Shown: positions 1-10,139, counted from the stretch's first letter. The stretch: 64,000 nt of DNA from Massilia sp. BSC265 (GCF_000740675.1 NZ_JPXI01000029.1:124001-188000), one strand, 5' to 3'. Numbers and translations are program-made. The notes: a model not told the origin generated them from the letters alone.

Positions 1-214
1 CGCTCGGATACTGGAAGGCCAGGCCCAGGTGCCACGCCGGCGAGGCCGCGCCCGGCAGTGCCATCAACAGCAGGCAGGCGGCAACGATGGCGCCCAACGC
101 ACGCCGGGGCAGGCGCCAGGACGCCGGCCACAGGCCGATGACGAGGGCGGCCAGCACCAGCGCCCAGGCCAGGCGGGCATACACGAACTGCAGCGAAAGC
201 TCAGGCAGGGCCAT
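1..214 (-). CDS. Hypothetical membrane protein, N-terminal part only
   Basis: The gene runs off the left edge, so only about 71 codons are visible. The ATG overlaps the TGA stop of the sialidase-like gene upstream (TGATG), which implies translational coupling. The visible N-terminus is hydrophobic: one probable membrane segment lies near residues 13-30 and a second near residues 40-57, separated by a short arginine-containing loop. No family motif is visible in this fragment. Its position suggests a function tied to the secreted sialidase-like protein, but that is inference. The frame and coupling are clear; the identity is unknown. Confidence 0.6.
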   Translation of the reverse strand, partial: MALPELSLQFVYARLAWALVLAALVIGLWPASWRLPRRALGAIVAACLLLMALPGAASPAWHLGLAFQYPS

Positions 215-1374
215 CAGATCTTCTCTCCAAACTTGACGAGGTACCGGTGATGCGCGATCGCCTGGCGCTGGAAGGTATAGGTGACGTGCAGCTCCTCGCC
301 GACCTGCTGCATGGTGGGGTACGAGAATTCGTCGCTTTTCCCCCCGCTGGCCACGTCGGCCACGGTGCGCCAGGTGTGGCCGTCCCTGGACAGCGACAGG
401 CGCAGGAGGCTGCGCGAGCCGCCGCCCTCGACGATGTGGTTGTGCAGCATCAGGAACTCGCCATTGGCCAGGCGCAGCACGGCCATCGAGGTGTTCTCGT
501 TGTTCAGTTCCAGCGCCGGCAGGTCTTCCCAGCTGGTGCCGCCGTCGCGGCTCAGGGCGTGCTGCACGCGACGCTCCCCGCTGGCATCGCGCATCCAGGC
601 GCGCACTTCCCGGCTGGAGACCGGGACGATCGCCGGCTGCAGGGTGGTGGTGCGGCTGCCGATCCGTCCCAGGCCGGTAGGCTCGCCGTCCGGGCCGAAG
701 GCCATCATCATCGGGTACTTGATGCCGATCTCGAAATAGACCGGCAACCACCAGCCGCCGTCGACCAGGCCGACTGCATTGGTGCGCACCAGCACGCTCG
801 TATTGAACAACGGCGACATCGGCAGCACGCGCTTCATGGCGAAGCTGGCGCCCTCGTCGGAAGAGACCATGTGGGCGACGCGCGACGCCGCCCATCCGCC
901 GAGGCCGGTGGCGACCACGTACAGGTGGATCTTGCCGTCCGGGCCGGTCCAGGCGACCGGGTTGCCGATGCGGCGCACGCCGAAGCCCAATGCCTTGCCG
1001 AGCGTTTCGCGGCTGGCCACCATCCAGGGAGCGCCCCATTTGCCGTTGCGCCATTGGGAGGCGTAGACCTTGACATCCGGCCCGCTCTCGCGGCTGCCGG
1101 CCCACCAGAAGGTGAGCATGCGGTCGCCCGGCAGCGTCGCCATCGCGCTGGCATGGGCCGAGGGCGTATTGCGGGGCATGGGAATCAGCGAGCGGGACAG
1201 TTCGGACAGGGCCACGCTTCCCGGCAGGACGGCCTGCACCGTGGTCGGGGCTGCGGCGGCGCGGGCCCGCGTCCAGCGCACGGTCTCGGCGGCGGCGATG
1301 CCAAGCACCACGGCGGCACAGGCAATCGCGCTACGGCTGCGCGCAAGATGACGCGCTTGCGGGGAACGTTCCAT
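214..1374 (-). CDS. Secreted sialidase-like (BNR/Asp-box) glycosidase
   Basis: A 386-residue protein of the BNR_2 / exo-alpha-sialidase fold. The N-terminus has a basic stretch followed by a hydrophobic segment (about residues 14-32) ending in an Ala-rich region, consistent with export or membrane anchoring. At least three Asp-box motifs of the form S-x-D-x-G-x-x-W/F can be read: SSDEGASF, SRDGGTSW and SRDGHTW, the marks of a six-bladed propeller. The ATG at 1374 was chosen because the protein then opens with a normal signal-like N-terminus; the frame stays open upstream but reads as non-coding. Substrate cannot be told from sequence, since Asp-box proteins include sialidases and other glycan hydrolases or lyases. 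The gene is coupled to the membrane protein that follows. Confidence 0.75.
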   Translation of the reverse strand: MERSPQARHLARSRSAIACAAVVLGIAAAETVRWTRARAAAAPTTVQAVLPGSVALSELSRSLIPMPRNTPSAHASAMATLPGDRMLTFWWAGSRESGPDVKVYASQWRNGKWGAPWMVASRETLGKALGFGVRRIGNPVAWTGPDGKIHLYVVATGLGGWAASRVAHMVSSDEGASFAMKRVLPMSPLFNTSVLVRTNAVGLVDGGWWLPVYFEIGIKYPMMMAFGPDGEPTGLGRIGSRTTTLQPAIVPVSSREVRAWMRDASGERRVQHALSRDGGTSWEDLPALELNNENTSMAVLRLANGEFLMLHNHIVEGGGSRSLLRLSLSRDGHTWRTVADVASGGKSDEFSYPTMQQVGEELHVTYTFQRQAIAHHRYLVKFGEKI

Positions 1375-1704
1375 AAACTCCGGGCGAGCCGGACAAGGCC
1401 GGTCCGCGACTCTGATTGTTATCGTGACGAGCTGCAGGGCAGGGCCGCCGGCGGGGAATCGCGATTCCGCCATCTCTTTCAAGAGGGAACCAGCTGGGCT
1501 GTTACCGAGCAAAGGCGTTATCCTACAGCAAAGGGACGCCGCTGACACATCCTTGGGCGGTCCAGCGACGCCTGCGCCACAATCCGGTCGACCTGCACGC
1601 CGGTTCACGGCCACGAAATGCGGGTTCATCGCTACCGGCTTGCCGAGGCGACATCGGCTGGGCAGAATGCTGGCCATCCTAGCAACAAACATCAGCGAGA
1701 CCGC
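1375..1704. other. Divergent intergenic region, 330 bp
   Basis: This lies between the sialidase-like gene (leftward) and the LytS-type kinase (rightward), so it should hold both promoters. I see no convincing -35/-10 pair, no repeat above background and no credible small gene. Base composition is somewhat less GC-rich than the genes. Confidence 0.4.
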
Positions 1705-2814
1705 ATGAGCAGCCTGACCCATCCCGCGATTTCTCCGCCGCAGGTATCTGCTGCGTCTTTCCTGGCCACCTGGCTGCGCGACCTGCGCCTCGCGGCGCTG
1801 GCCAGCGTGCTCGCCGCCGTCACGATCGTGCTGACGATCGCCCGTCCCGAGACCTTGCTCGAGCAGCTGGTGTATTCGCTGTGCATCGGCGTGCCCGGCT
1901 TCGCCGTGGTGGATGCGGCGCGGCTGCGCCTCTGCCCTGTGCTCGACGGGCATCCACGGCACTGGCTGGCCCTGGTCGCCCTGATGCTGCTGGTCGCGGG
2001 CCCGGCCCACTTCATCGGCATCCACATCGGCGCGGCGGTGCTGGGCCAGACGGCGCCATCCCTGGCCGCCTATCCGACGGTGGGCCGGGTCAGCTACATC
2101 CTGTTCACCTTCCTCGGCATGGTTGCCATGACGCTCATGGTGCTGCAGCGCGAACGGGTGCAGCGCATGGAGCAGGTGCACAACGAAGCACGTCTGCGCG
2201 CCGAGACCGTCGAGCGCCAGGCCCTGCAGGCACAGTTGCGCCTGTTGCAGGCCCAGATCGAGCCGCACATGCTGTTCAATACGCTGGCCAACCTGCAGGG
2301 GCTGATCGCCATCGACCCTGAACGTGCCAATGCGATGCTTGACCAGCTGATCCAGTACCTGCGCGCCACGCTGGGCGCTTCGCGCTCGGAGAGCACCACG
2401 CTGGCCGAGGAATTCGCCGCCATGGAAGCCTACCTCGGCCTGATGGGCGTGCGCATGGGCGAGCGCCTGGCCTATCGCCTGGAGCTGCCGGCGGCCCTGC
2501 GCCAGGTGAAGCTGCCGCCGATGCTGCTGCAGCCCCTGGTCGAGAACGCGATCGTGCATGGGCTCGAGCCGAAGATCGAGGGCGGCGAAGTCCATATCGC
2601 GGCCGAAGCACGCGACGGCCTGCTCGACATCCGCATCTGCGACACCGGCCTGGGGCTCGGGCAGGCCAGCCGCAGCACCGGCGGCGGCGTCGGCGTCGCC
2701 ACCACCCGCGAGCGCCTGCGCGTGCTGTACGGCGAGCGCGCCAGTGTCCTGCTCGCGCCCGCGCAGCCGCAAGGCACGCTCGTCCGCCTCACTTTACCTT
2801 TGGAGACCGCATGA
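1705..2814 (+). CDS. LytS/YehU-type membrane sensor histidine kinase
   Basis: A 369-residue kinase of the His_kinase (PF06580) family. Four membrane segments are visible at about residues 26-48, 52-74, 88-115 and 128-150, followed by a coiled coil leading into the phospho-acceptor box QIEPHMLFNTLANLQ, whose histidine is the expected autophosphorylation site. The ATPase part has the N-box (LVENAIVHG) and a G-box (DTGLGLG). The ATG at 1705 is used because upstream codons read as non-coding; its ribosome-binding site is weak. The stop overlaps the start of the response regulator (ATGA), the usual arrangement for LytS/LytTR pairs. The signal sensed is unknown. Confidence 0.9.
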   Translation: MSSLTHPAISPPQVSAASFLATWLRDLRLAALASVLAAVTIVLTIARPETLLEQLVYSLCIGVPGFAVVDAARLRLCPVLDGHPRHWLALVALMLLVAGPAHFIGIHIGAAVLGQTAPSLAAYPTVGRVSYILFTFLGMVAMTLMVLQRERVQRMEQVHNEARLRAETVERQALQAQLRLLQAQIEPHMLFNTLANLQGLIAIDPERANAMLDQLIQYLRATLGASRSESTTLAEEFAAMEAYLGLMGVRMGERLAYRLELPAALRQVKLPPMLLQPLVENAIVHGLEPKIEGGEVHIAAEARDGLLDIRICDTGLGLGQASRSTGGGVGVATTRERLRVLYGERASVLLAPAQPQGTLVRLTLPLETA

Positions 2815-3608
2815 ACATCCGCGCCCTGATTGCAGAAGACGAACCGATCCTGGCGGCGACCCTGGCGCGCCTGCTCACCAAGCTGTGGCCCGGCCTGGAG
2901 ATCGTCGCGACCGCCCCGAACGGCATGGCCGCCGTCGAGCAGGCACTGTCGGCCCGGCCTGACGTGCTGTTCATGGACATCAAGATGCCCGGCCAGACCG
3001 GCATCGAGGCGGCGGAGGAACTGGCCGAGCGCTGGGAAGGTCCGGCGCCGTTCCCGCATGTGGTGTTCGTGACCGCCTACGACGACTATGCCGTGCAGGC
3101 CTTCGAGCAAGCGGCGGCCGACTACGTGCTCAAGCCAGTGAACGAGACACGCCTGGCCCGCACGGTCGAGCGCTTGCAGGGGTTGCTGGAGCACCGACAA
3201 AGTGCGGAGCAGGGGGGCAGCGACCCCCTGGCCGACCTGGTCGGCCGCCTGCAAGCCCTGTTGCCGGCAGCGCCCAACCCGGAACGCCTGAGCATTGTGC
3301 GCGCGGCGGTGGGGAACATGGTGCGCATGATTCCGGTGACCGATGTCGTGTTCTTCCAGGCGGCCGACAAGTACGTCAACGTCGTCACGGCCGAGAGCGA
3401 AGCGCTGATCCGGGTGCCGCTCAAGGAATTGCTGCCCCAGCTCGACCCAGTCCAGTTCCGCCAGGTCAACCGCAGCACCGTCGTGAACATGGGCTGCGTG
3501 GCCAGCGCTGGCCGCGACACGACGGGCAAGGTGATGCTCAACCTGCGCAACCGGTCCGAGAAACCGCGCGTCAGTCCGGTCTACGCCCACCTGTTCCGGC
3601 AGATGTAA
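2811..3608 (+). CDS. LytTR-family response regulator
   Basis: A 265-residue regulator. The N-terminal receiver has the acidic pair in LIAEDEP, the phospho-acceptor Asp in FMDIKMPG and the conserved Lys in VLKPVNE. A linker leads to a C-terminal LytTR DNA-binding domain (about residues 160-262), with the typical VVFFQAADKYVNVVT and FRQVNRSTVVNM segments. It is translated from an ATG overlapping the kinase stop codon, so kinase and regulator form one transcription unit. LytTR regulators bind imperfect direct repeats; no such repeat was confirmed nearby. Confidence 0.92.
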   Translation: MNIRALIAEDEPILAATLARLLTKLWPGLEIVATAPNGMAAVEQALSARPDVLFMDIKMPGQTGIEAAEELAERWEGPAPFPHVVFVTAYDDYAVQAFEQAAADYVLKPVNETRLARTVERLQGLLEHRQSAEQGGSDPLADLVGRLQALLPAAPNPERLSIVRAAVGNMVRMIPVTDVVFFQAADKYVNVVTAESEALIRVPLKELLPQLDPVQFRQVNRSTVVNMGCVASAGRDTTGKVMLNLRNRSEKPRVSPVYAHLFRQM

Positions 3609-3637
3609 GCCGGTTGCCCGTGTTGAGACAGCTTTAC

Positions 3638-3723
3638 AAGTGCCCTAGCTAGTCCTAAAAGCGACAAGGCGTCAAACTGAGCCAATCGGACCGTCTGTTC
3701 TCAGCGATGCGGGGCACTTTTTT
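3638..3723 (+). terminator. Structured terminator-like element after the LytTR regulator
   Basis: An outer stem is formed by AAGTGCCC (3638-3645) and GGGCACTT (3712-3719), with six T residues at 3718-3723. Inside it is a second inverted repeat, CTGAG...CTCAG. The loop is far longer than in an ordinary intrinsic terminator, so this could be the 3' end of the lytSR transcript or a small structured RNA ending in a T-tract. Pairing was read by eye, not folded. Confidence 0.4.
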
Positions 3724-3821
3724 ACTGCACAAGCCAAGATTTCACGCGCATGCCGCGTCCATTTCCGAAACGGTCGTGCACGGTTGCGTAATCTAGTTGT
3801 GTTCCACAGAATTAGCCATGC

Positions 3822-5180
3822 TCAGACCGTCTCGGCGTACGCGCTCATGTCGGCCGTGATGTAGGCGCACACTCGGTCGCGGCCGCCCTGCTTGGCGCGG
3901 TACAGCTCCGCGTCGGCTTGCTTGATGACGACGCCGACCTCGTCGCGTTCATGATGCTGCGCCACGCCGAATGAGGCGGTGACATGCAGGCCGACTGGCC
4001 ACGTCTCCCGGTGCAACGCATGGCGCAGATTCTCCGCGAGAATCCGTCCTTGGTACACGTTGGTCATTGGGCAGACGATAAGGAATTCCTCACCACCCCA
4101 GCGCACGAGGCGGTCCGACGAGCGGATGCCGGACGCGATGACTTTGGCGAATTGTCGCAGGACTTCGTCGCCCGCGTCATGGCCATGCGTGTCGTTGATC
4201 GACTTGAAATGGTCGATGTCGATAAAGATCACGGTCATCGGATCGGCCAACAGGCTCGACGTGCTCATCAGCGCCGCACGCAGGCCCTGCCGGTTCAGGA
4301 CACCCGTGAGCGGATCGATGTGCGCCTGCCCGGCTAGATCACGCGCTTCCAGTTCGAGCGCCTTGTTGACCGTCCTGAGCAGCGCGACGGCCGTGCGGCT
4401 GTACCGGAGCTGCGAACGCAGCGACAGCGTGAGGATCGCCAGCCAACCGACGGCGCACAGTACCCACGTGGTGACCAGCCCCGACAGCAACGCATCCAGG
4501 GTAACCAGCTTGCCGTGCAAGCGCATGCGGTGCAGAGTAAAAACATGGTTGCCTTCCTTGGCTCCACCGCTGATCACCACCTCGGTACGGGCCACGTTGT
4601 CGACATTGACGGCAGAATGCTCCAGCGCTGGCTTGGCCATATCCTTCCACCACTGCGCCACCCCGAACCATTTAAGGGGAACCATGAGCTCGCCGCCGTC
4701 GGGTGGGAGGTCGAGCGCGTCGATCTGGTTGATCTTGTAGGTCTGCCATTGGTCGAGCCGCGTCAGGCCTTCCTCTGCCTGGGCAAGTACCAGCGCGAAG
4801 CGCGACGTTCCTGGGCCGGCATAGCGCCCTTCGATGGTCATGTAGTCGAAGCGGGACATGTCGAGCCCCGTCGCCCCCTTGAGAAGACTGAAGCCGAGCT
4901 TGCAGTAAGGCCACTCGATCTTCCGCGAAATGTGACAGTGCACGATCAGGTCTTCCCCGCGCCGCTCGATCGACCCAACGGAAGCGCCACCACTGTTGCG
5001 GTCGTCTTCAATAAATACGGGGAACTGATCGCCAGTCAGATCGATTACCCTTTCCATGCCGTAATGCTGCCAGCCGAGCAAGGCCGCGGTGATGATCAGC
5101 AGCCCGCCGAAGAAATAGTGAGCATAGCCAAGCAGCCGGACAAGAGGCTGGAATGAAGTTTCCGAAGAGGACGCTGACAT
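3822..5180 (-). CDS. Membrane-anchored diguanylate cyclase (GGDEF)
   Basis: A 452-residue protein. A membrane segment lies near residues 18-38, then a soluble, presumably periplasmic region of about 200 residues, a second membrane segment near residues 230-255, and a C-terminal GGDEF domain. The active-site loop is RWGGEEF, and RSSD five residues upstream fits the RxxD inhibitory site, so it should make c-di-GMP and be product-inhibited. The ATG at 5180 is preferred over an upstream TTG. The sensor region shows no family I recognise. It is a single-gene unit pointing away from its neighbours. Confidence 0.88.
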   Translation of the reverse strand: MSASSSETSFQPLVRLLGYAHYFFGGLLIITAALLGWQHYGMERVIDLTGDQFPVFIEDDRNSGGASVGSIERRGEDLIVHCHISRKIEWPYCKLGFSLLKGATGLDMSRFDYMTIEGRYAGPGTSRFALVLAQAEEGLTRLDQWQTYKINQIDALDLPPDGGELMVPLKWFGVAQWWKDMAKPALEHSAVNVDNVARTEVVISGGAKEGNHVFTLHRMRLHGKLVTLDALLSGLVTTWVLCAVGWLAILTLSLRSQLRYSRTAVALLRTVNKALELEARDLAGQAHIDPLTGVLNRQGLRAALMSTSSLLADPMTVIFIDIDHFKSINDTHGHDAGDEVLRQFAKVIASGIRSSDRLVRWGGEEFLIVCPMTNVYQGRILAENLRHALHRETWPVGLHVTASFGVAQHHERDEVGVVIKQADAELYRAKQGGRDRVCAYITADMSAYAETV

Positions 5181-5407
5181 AATTAACAAAAAACAACATT
5201 TATTACAATCCAGAAATTTACCTTGCCATCTTGGTGACTGCAAGAAATGTTGAGTCTGTTATTGCAACATGTTGTTTTTCAGTAAGTGGCCAAACGATGC
5301 GATCGGCATGTCGGATGGCCGTTCGCTCTGGGTCGAGCGCTGCCGGCAGCCAGGCCAATCGTCGGCCACAGGCCGGCGGCCGCCGTGTCGGACGAGTTGA
5401 TTCGGGC

Positions 5408-5971
5408 CTACGGTAGGCCGGCCCCGCGCGCCCGGCCGCCGCGCGTCAGGCGCATGGCCGCGCCGAACAGCAGGTGGACGGCGAACGCGCATGCAGCGAT
5501 GGTCGAGGCCACCAGCACCGGCAGTACGGCGCCGAAGGTGAGGGTCATGCCGAGCGCGAAGCCGAGAACGTATTCGGCACGCCAGGCGCCTGCAATCAGG
5601 GCCGCGGCGAAGGCGCCGAAGAAGATCCAGGTAACGGCCGGATGCCCGAAGGTGAAGGCCAGCGCAAGTGCCGCCGCCCACAGGAAGGCTACGGCGAAGC
5701 GGGTCTGGGCGAGGGTGCGGAATCGTTCCCGGCTGCCGGTCTGCACCAGGGTGGCGGCGCGGCGCTGGATGCGTCCCACCAGGAACCAGACCAGCAGCGG
5801 CACGACCAGCAGCCCCCACCAGTTGGAGACGGCGGGCAGGTCGGGATTGTTCAGCAGGTGGTGCGCAGGCACGCCGCCCTGGGTATATTCCCACCCGAGG
5901 TGGAGGACTTCGGCGGCGAAGGCGGAGGTGGCGAGGATGAGGCGGGACTGCAGGTCAGGACGGGCGAACAT
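5408..5971 (-). CDS. Hypothetical integral membrane protein
   Basis: A 187-residue protein with about five hydrophobic segments spread along its length and a basic C-terminus rich in Arg and Gly. The ATG at 5971 has a good upstream AAAGGA site; the frame extends further but the upstream codons are unlike coding sequence. A hairpin (GGCCTAC at 5405-5411 with GTAGGCC at 5413-5419) overlaps the stop codon but lacks a T-tract. No family is recognised. The closest flanking genes are not obviously related in function. Confidence 0.65.
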   Translation of the reverse strand: MFARPDLQSRLILATSAFAAEVLHLGWEYTQGGVPAHHLLNNPDLPAVSNWWGLLVVPLLVWFLVGRIQRRAATLVQTGSRERFRTLAQTRFAVAFLWAAALALAFTFGHPAVTWIFFGAFAAALIAGAWRAEYVLGFALGMTLTFGAVLPVLVASTIAACAFAVHLLFGAAMRLTRGGRARGAGLP

Positions 5972-6084
5972 GGCACGGTTCCTTTGCGGTGGGCCTGGCG
6001 ATGGAGGAAAAGTCCGGCCGACCAGTGTAGCAAGCCTGCCCATGTTGCCACAATGTTAAACGGGTAGAGTGTGGTACGGACGAC

Positions 6085-6642
6085 TCAACCCAGCAGACGG
6101 AGGGCACCGGCTGTCGTGACGACCTCCGCGTACTCGCCAGCGAGGTTCGCCAGCGACATCGCATGCACCTCGTCGGCGCTGCGCGGCGCGCCCGCATGGT
6201 CGCGGCGTGCGAAGGCGAAGCAGGCGTCCCCGGCCACGCTCACCTGGAAGCCGAGGTTGCCGGCGCTGCGCACGCTGCATTCGACCGAGATGTTGGTGCT
6301 GACGCCGACCACGACCAGGCGCTCGATGCTGCGCACCCGTAGCCAGCGTTCCAGCCCCGACAGGATGAAGGCATCCGGAACGTTCTTTTCCACCACGTGC
6401 TCCCCCGGGCGCGGCGTGAACACCGGCTGGAAACCGGCGCCCGGCTGCCCGGGAGCGAAGCCGGAATCCGGCGACCGCGAGATGTGGCGCACGTGGACCA
6501 CCGGCGCGCCGCGTGCACGCCATGCGTCGAGCAGCGTATCGATGTTGGCTTCCGCCTGCGGGTTGTTGCGTGCGCCCGCGTCCGGGCGGGCCATGCACTG
6601 CTGCATGTCGATGATCAGGAGGGCAGGGTGGTCGGGTCGCAT
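6085..6642 (-). CDS. Isochorismatase-family cysteine hydrolase
   Basis: A 185-residue hydrolase of the isochorismatase-like fold. The catalytic triad can be placed: Asp in LLIIDMQQ near residue 12, Lys in VVEKNVPDAF, and Cys in the SVECSVRSAGNLGF segment. The cis-peptide region (VVGVSTNISVE) precedes the Cys as expected. Family members hydrolyse isochorismate, nicotinamide, ureidoacrylate or similar amides; the sequence does not decide which. The start is uncertain: ATG at 6642 is used, but ATGs at 6669 and 6672 are also in frame and none has a clear ribosome-binding site. It is divergent from the DUF455 gene, about 100 bp away. Confidence 0.82.
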   Translation of the reverse strand: MRPDHPALLIIDMQQCMARPDAGARNNPQAEANIDTLLDAWRARGAPVVHVRHISRSPDSGFAPGQPGAGFQPVFTPRPGEHVVEKNVPDAFILSGLERWLRVRSIERLVVVGVSTNISVECSVRSAGNLGFQVSVAGDACFAFARRDHAGAPRSADEVHAMSLANLAGEYAEVVTTAGALRLLG

Positions 6643-6739
6643 CGGTGCTTGAGTGGATGGCAATGCCATCATGGTAACCCAGCCCATGCGAGCGTGCCGG
6701 CTTTGGTACACTAGCGCTTTTCGAATCACCGAAGGCTTG

Positions 6740-7543
6740 ATGATGGCGCAACCGCTGGAGCTTCGCGCATGCGCTCTGCAATCCCTGCTTGAAACCGATC
6801 CTGCCGCCAAGAGCGCGGGGGTGGCGGCAATGAGCGCTGCGCATCGCGCCGGCGCGTGGCGCGTCGACCTCGACGCGGCGCCCGATGCGCCTGCCGGCAT
6901 TCCCGGCCGTCCCGCTCGGCCGGAGTTGGTGCCGCCGCGGCTGGTCGGCCGCCGCTCGATGGCGACCGTCGAGGGCCGCGCCATGCTGGTCCACGCGCTC
7001 GCCCACATCGAATTCAACGCGGTCAACCTGGCGCTCGACGCGCTGTGGCGCTTCCCCGGCATGCCGCAGGACTATTACACGGACTGGCTGCGCGTAGCAA
7101 GCGAGGAAGCGCTGCATTTCAACATGCTGTGCGCCCACCTGGGCACGCTCGGCTTTGCCTACGGCGACTTCCCGGGCCACGACAGCCTGTGGGAGATGGT
7201 CGAGAAGACCCGCGGCGACGTGCTGGCGCGCATGGCGCTGGTGCCCCGCACGCTGGAGGCGCGCGGGCTCGACGCGATCCCGCCGCTGCGCGCCAAGCTG
7301 GCCCAGGCCGGCGACACGGAGGCAGCCGCCATCCTCGACGTGCTGCTGCGCGACGAAGTGGGGCACGTCGAGATCGGCAACCGCTGGTACCTCCACCTGT
7401 GCGGCCTGCGCGGGCTGGAGCCGGTGTCCACCTACGGCGAGCTGACGGTGCAGTACAAGGCGCCGGTACTGAAAGGGCCCTTCAACATCGAGGCGCGGCG
7501 CCAGGCCGGTTTCAGCGAAGCGGAGCTGGCGCGCTTTTCCTGA
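6740..7543 (+). CDS. DUF455 ferritin-like domain protein
   Basis: A 267-residue protein of the DUF455 (PF04305) family, predicted to be a helical ferritin-like bundle that could hold a di-metal site. Candidate ligands are the Glu/His pairs in [20 protein letters not shown] and [11 protein letters not shown]. No reaction is established for the family. The start at 6740 follows GAAGG at 6731-6735; a second ATG follows directly. The DNA polymerase II gene begins 7 bp after the stop, so the two genes are very probably co-transcribed. Confidence 0.85.
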   Translation: MMAQPLELRACALQSLLETDPAAKSAGVAAMSAAHRAGAWRVDLDAAPDAPAGIPGRPARPELVPPRLVGRRSMATVEGRAMLVHALAHIEFNAVNLALDALWRFPGMPQDYYTDWLRVASEEALHFNMLCAHLGTLGFAYGDFPGHDSLWEMVEKTRGDVLARMALVPRTLEARGLDAIPPLRAKLAQAGDTEAAAILDVLLRDEVGHVEIGNRWYLHLCGLRGLEPVSTYGELTVQYKAPVLKGPFNIEARRQAGFSEAELARFS

Positions 7544-7550
7544 CCCCCGC

Positions 7551-9923
7551 ATGGATACCGCACCGATACAGGGCTTCCTGCTGACGCGCCATTGGCGTGA
7601 CACGGACACTGGCACCGAAGTCGAATTCTGGATCGCCACGGCCGCAGGACCGCGCCGGGTGCGCCTGCCGGCGCAGACGCCGGTCGCCTTCCTTCCCCTC
7701 GAACAGCGCGACGCGGCCGAGCTGGCCCTGCATGGCGAGAAGAGCGGCTGGGAACTGCGCGAACTGGGGCTTTGCGATTTCCATCACCGGCCCGTGCTGG
7801 GCCTGTACTGCCGCCAGTACCGCCAGCTGCTGCGCCTGGAAAAGCGCCTGCGCGAGTTCGGCGTCGACGTCTACGAAGCCGACGTCCGCCCGCCGGAGCG
7901 CTACCTGATGGAGCGCTTCATCACCGCGCCGGTGCTGGTGCATGGCACGCCGGACCCGCAGGACCCGGTACTGATCCGCGACGCGCAACTCAAGCCGGAC
8001 GGCGCCTACCGTCCGCAGCTGAGGATGGTCTCGCTCGACATCGAGACCAACCAGCACGGGGAGTTGTACTGCATCGGCCTGGAAGGCTGCGGCCAGCGCC
8101 AGGTCTACATGCTGGGCGAGCCGAACGGCGCCGTGCGCGAGATGGACTTCGCGCTGGAGTACTGCGCGAGCCGCGCCCAACTGCTGGACCGGCTGGAAGA
8201 ATGGGTCCGCGTACACGACCCGGACGCCATCATCGGCTGGAACGTGGTCCAGTTCGACCTGCGCATGCTGGTGCAGGCCGCCGAACGCCTGGGACGTTCC
8301 TTGCGGCTGGGGCGCGACGGCAGCGCCATCGAGACCCGCGAGCACGGACGCTCGGAGCACTTCTTCGTGTCCATCGCGGGCCGGCTGGTCATCGACGGCA
8401 TCGAGGCGCTGCGCTCGGCCACCTACAGCTTTCCATCCTTCAGCCTGGAATCGGTGTCGCAGACCTTGCTGGGCGAAGGCAAGGCGATCGACAACCCCTA
8501 CAGCCGGATGGACGAGATCAACCGCATGTTCGCGGAGGACAAGCCGGCGCTGGCCTTCTACAACCTGAAGGATTGCGAGCTCGTCACCCGCATCTTCGAG
8601 AAGACCGAACTGATGCGCTTCCTGCTGGAGCGTGCCAGCGTCACCGGGCTGGCCGTGGACCGCAGCGGCGGCTCGGTGGCGGCGTTCGAGCATCGCTACA
8701 TGCCGCTGATGCACCGGCAGGGTTTTGTCGCGCCCAACATCGGCGACGTGGCAGCGGCCGACAGCCCGGGCGGCTTCGTGATGGACTCTCGCTCCGGCCT
8801 GTACGACTCGGTCGTGGTGCTGGACTACAAAAGCCTGTACCCCTCGATCATCCGTACCTTCCTGATCGACCCGGTCGGCCTGGTGGCGGGCCTGGCCGAA
8901 CCGGAGGAATCGACCGTGCCGGGCTTTCGCGGCGCGCGCTTCTCGCGTACCCGCCACTGCCTGCCGGGCATCGTGCGCCAGGTGTGGGAAGGGCGCGAGG
9001 CCGCCAAGCGCGAACGCAATGCACCGCTGTCGCAGTCGCTCAAGATCATCATGAACGCCTTCTACGGCGTACTGGGGACCACCGCCTGCCGCTTCTTCGA
9101 CCCGCGCCTGGCGTCCTCGATCACGATGCGCGGGCACGAGATCATGCACCGCACCCGGGCGCTGATCGAGGAGCAGGGCTACCAGGTGATCTATGGCGAC
9201 ACGGATTCTACTTTTGTGTGGCTCGGGCGCGCGCATCCGCAGGCGGAAGCGGAGCGCATCGGGCACGCCCTGGTCGATCGCGTCAACCGCTGGTGGCGCG
9301 ATTGCCTGCAGTCCGAGTACGGCCTCGATTCGGCGCTGGAACTGGAGTTCGACACGCACTACAGCCGCTTCCTGATGCCGACCGTGCGCGGCTCCGACGA
9401 AGGCAGCAAGAAGCGCTACGCCGGCATGGTGCTGAATGTGGACGGTAGCGAGGAGGTCGTGTACAAGGGCCTGGAGACGGTGCGCACCGACTGGTCGCCG
9501 CTGGCGCAGCAGTTCCAGCAGGCGCTCTACCTGCGCGTGTTCAAGGGGCAGCCGTATGAAGCCTGGGTGGCCGACTACGTGGCGCGCACCCTGCGCGGGG
9601 AACTGGACGAACTGCTGGTCTATCGCAAGCGCCTGCGCCGCCCGCTCGACGACTACGAGCGCAATGTGCCGCCGCACGTGCGCGCCGCGCGCATGGCCGA
9701 TGCCTTCCACACCGGGCAGGGGCGGCCACCCCAGTACCGCCATGGCGGCTGGATCCGCTACGTGATGACGACCGCCGGGCCCGAACCCCTCGAACTGCGC
9801 CGCGCGCCCATCGACTACGAGCACTACCTGACGAAGCAGCTGGAACCGATTGCCGATGCGATCCTGCCCTTCCTGGGTGACAGCTTTGCCCGCTTGACGA
9901 GCCCCCAGGGCGCGCTGTTCTGA
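7551..9923 (+). CDS. polB: DNA polymerase II (family B)
   Basis: A 790-residue family-B polymerase, close to the length of Escherichia coli Pol II. The proofreading exonuclease is intact: Exo I in SLDIETN (about residue 162), Exo II in [11 protein letters not shown], Exo III in YNLKDCEL. Polymerase motifs follow in order: motif [11 protein letters not shown] (about 424), motif B with KIIMNAFYG (about 500), and motif C YGDTDS (about 547). In E. coli this enzyme takes part in SOS-linked repair and replication restart. No LexA box of the form CTGT-N8-ACAG was found upstream of the DUF455-polB unit. The 7-bp spacing to DUF455 indicates one operon. Confidence 0.95.
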   Translation: MDTAPIQGFLLTRHWRDTDTGTEVEFWIATAAGPRRVRLPAQTPVAFLPLEQRDAAELALHGEKSGWELRELGLCDFHHRPVLGLYCRQYRQLLRLEKRLREFGVDVYEADVRPPERYLMERFITAPVLVHGTPDPQDPVLIRDAQLKPDGAYRPQLRMVSLDIETNQHGELYCIGLEGCGQRQVYMLGEPNGAVREMDFALEYCASRAQLLDRLEEWVRVHDPDAIIGWNVVQFDLRMLVQAAERLGRSLRLGRDGSAIETREHGRSEHFFVSIAGRLVIDGIEALRSATYSFPSFSLESVSQTLLGEGKAIDNPYSRMDEINRMFAEDKPALAFYNLKDCELVTRIFEKTELMRFLLERASVTGLAVDRSGGSVAAFEHRYMPLMHRQGFVAPNIGDVAAADSPGGFVMDSRSGLYDSVVVLDYKSLYPSIIRTFLIDPVGLVAGLAEPEESTVPGFRGARFSRTRHCLPGIVRQVWEGREAAKRERNAPLSQSLKIIMNAFYGVLGTTACRFFDPRLASSITMRGHEIMHRTRALIEEQGYQVIYGDTDSTFVWLGRAHPQAEAERIGHALVDRVNRWWRDCLQSEYGLDSALELEFDTHYSRFLMPTVRGSDEGSKKRYAGMVLNVDGSEEVVYKGLETVRTDWSPLAQQFQQALYLRVFKGQPYEAWVADYVARTLRGELDELLVYRKRLRRPLDDYERNVPPHVRAARMADAFHTGQGRPPQYRHGGWIRYVMTTAGPEPLELRRAPIDYEHYLTKQLEPIADAILPFLGDSFARLTSPQGALF

Positions 9924-10139
9924 TACAAGCCCCACGCGCCGGGCTGTCGCGTCGTGACAGTGCGTGATTTTTGAAAGTGTGTAAGCTGTTATGCTGGCCT
10001 CAACGGTCAGGTTCTGCCGGCGGCAAGCGTTGGCCCGCTAGTCCTGCAGGCCGGTGCCGAGAACGGTTGCGCCAGAACCGCTCAGGCGCTATCGAGTTTT
10101 TCCAAGGCATCATCGGTTCCGTATCTTCATGAAAGGACG

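Noticed and set aside
5405..5419. Hairpin at the stop of the membrane protein gene as a terminator
   Set aside because: The stem is good but no T-tract follows on the minus strand.
6643..7550. Possible SOS (LexA) box controlling the DUF455-polB unit
   Set aside because: No CTGT-N8-ACAG pattern is present upstream of either gene.
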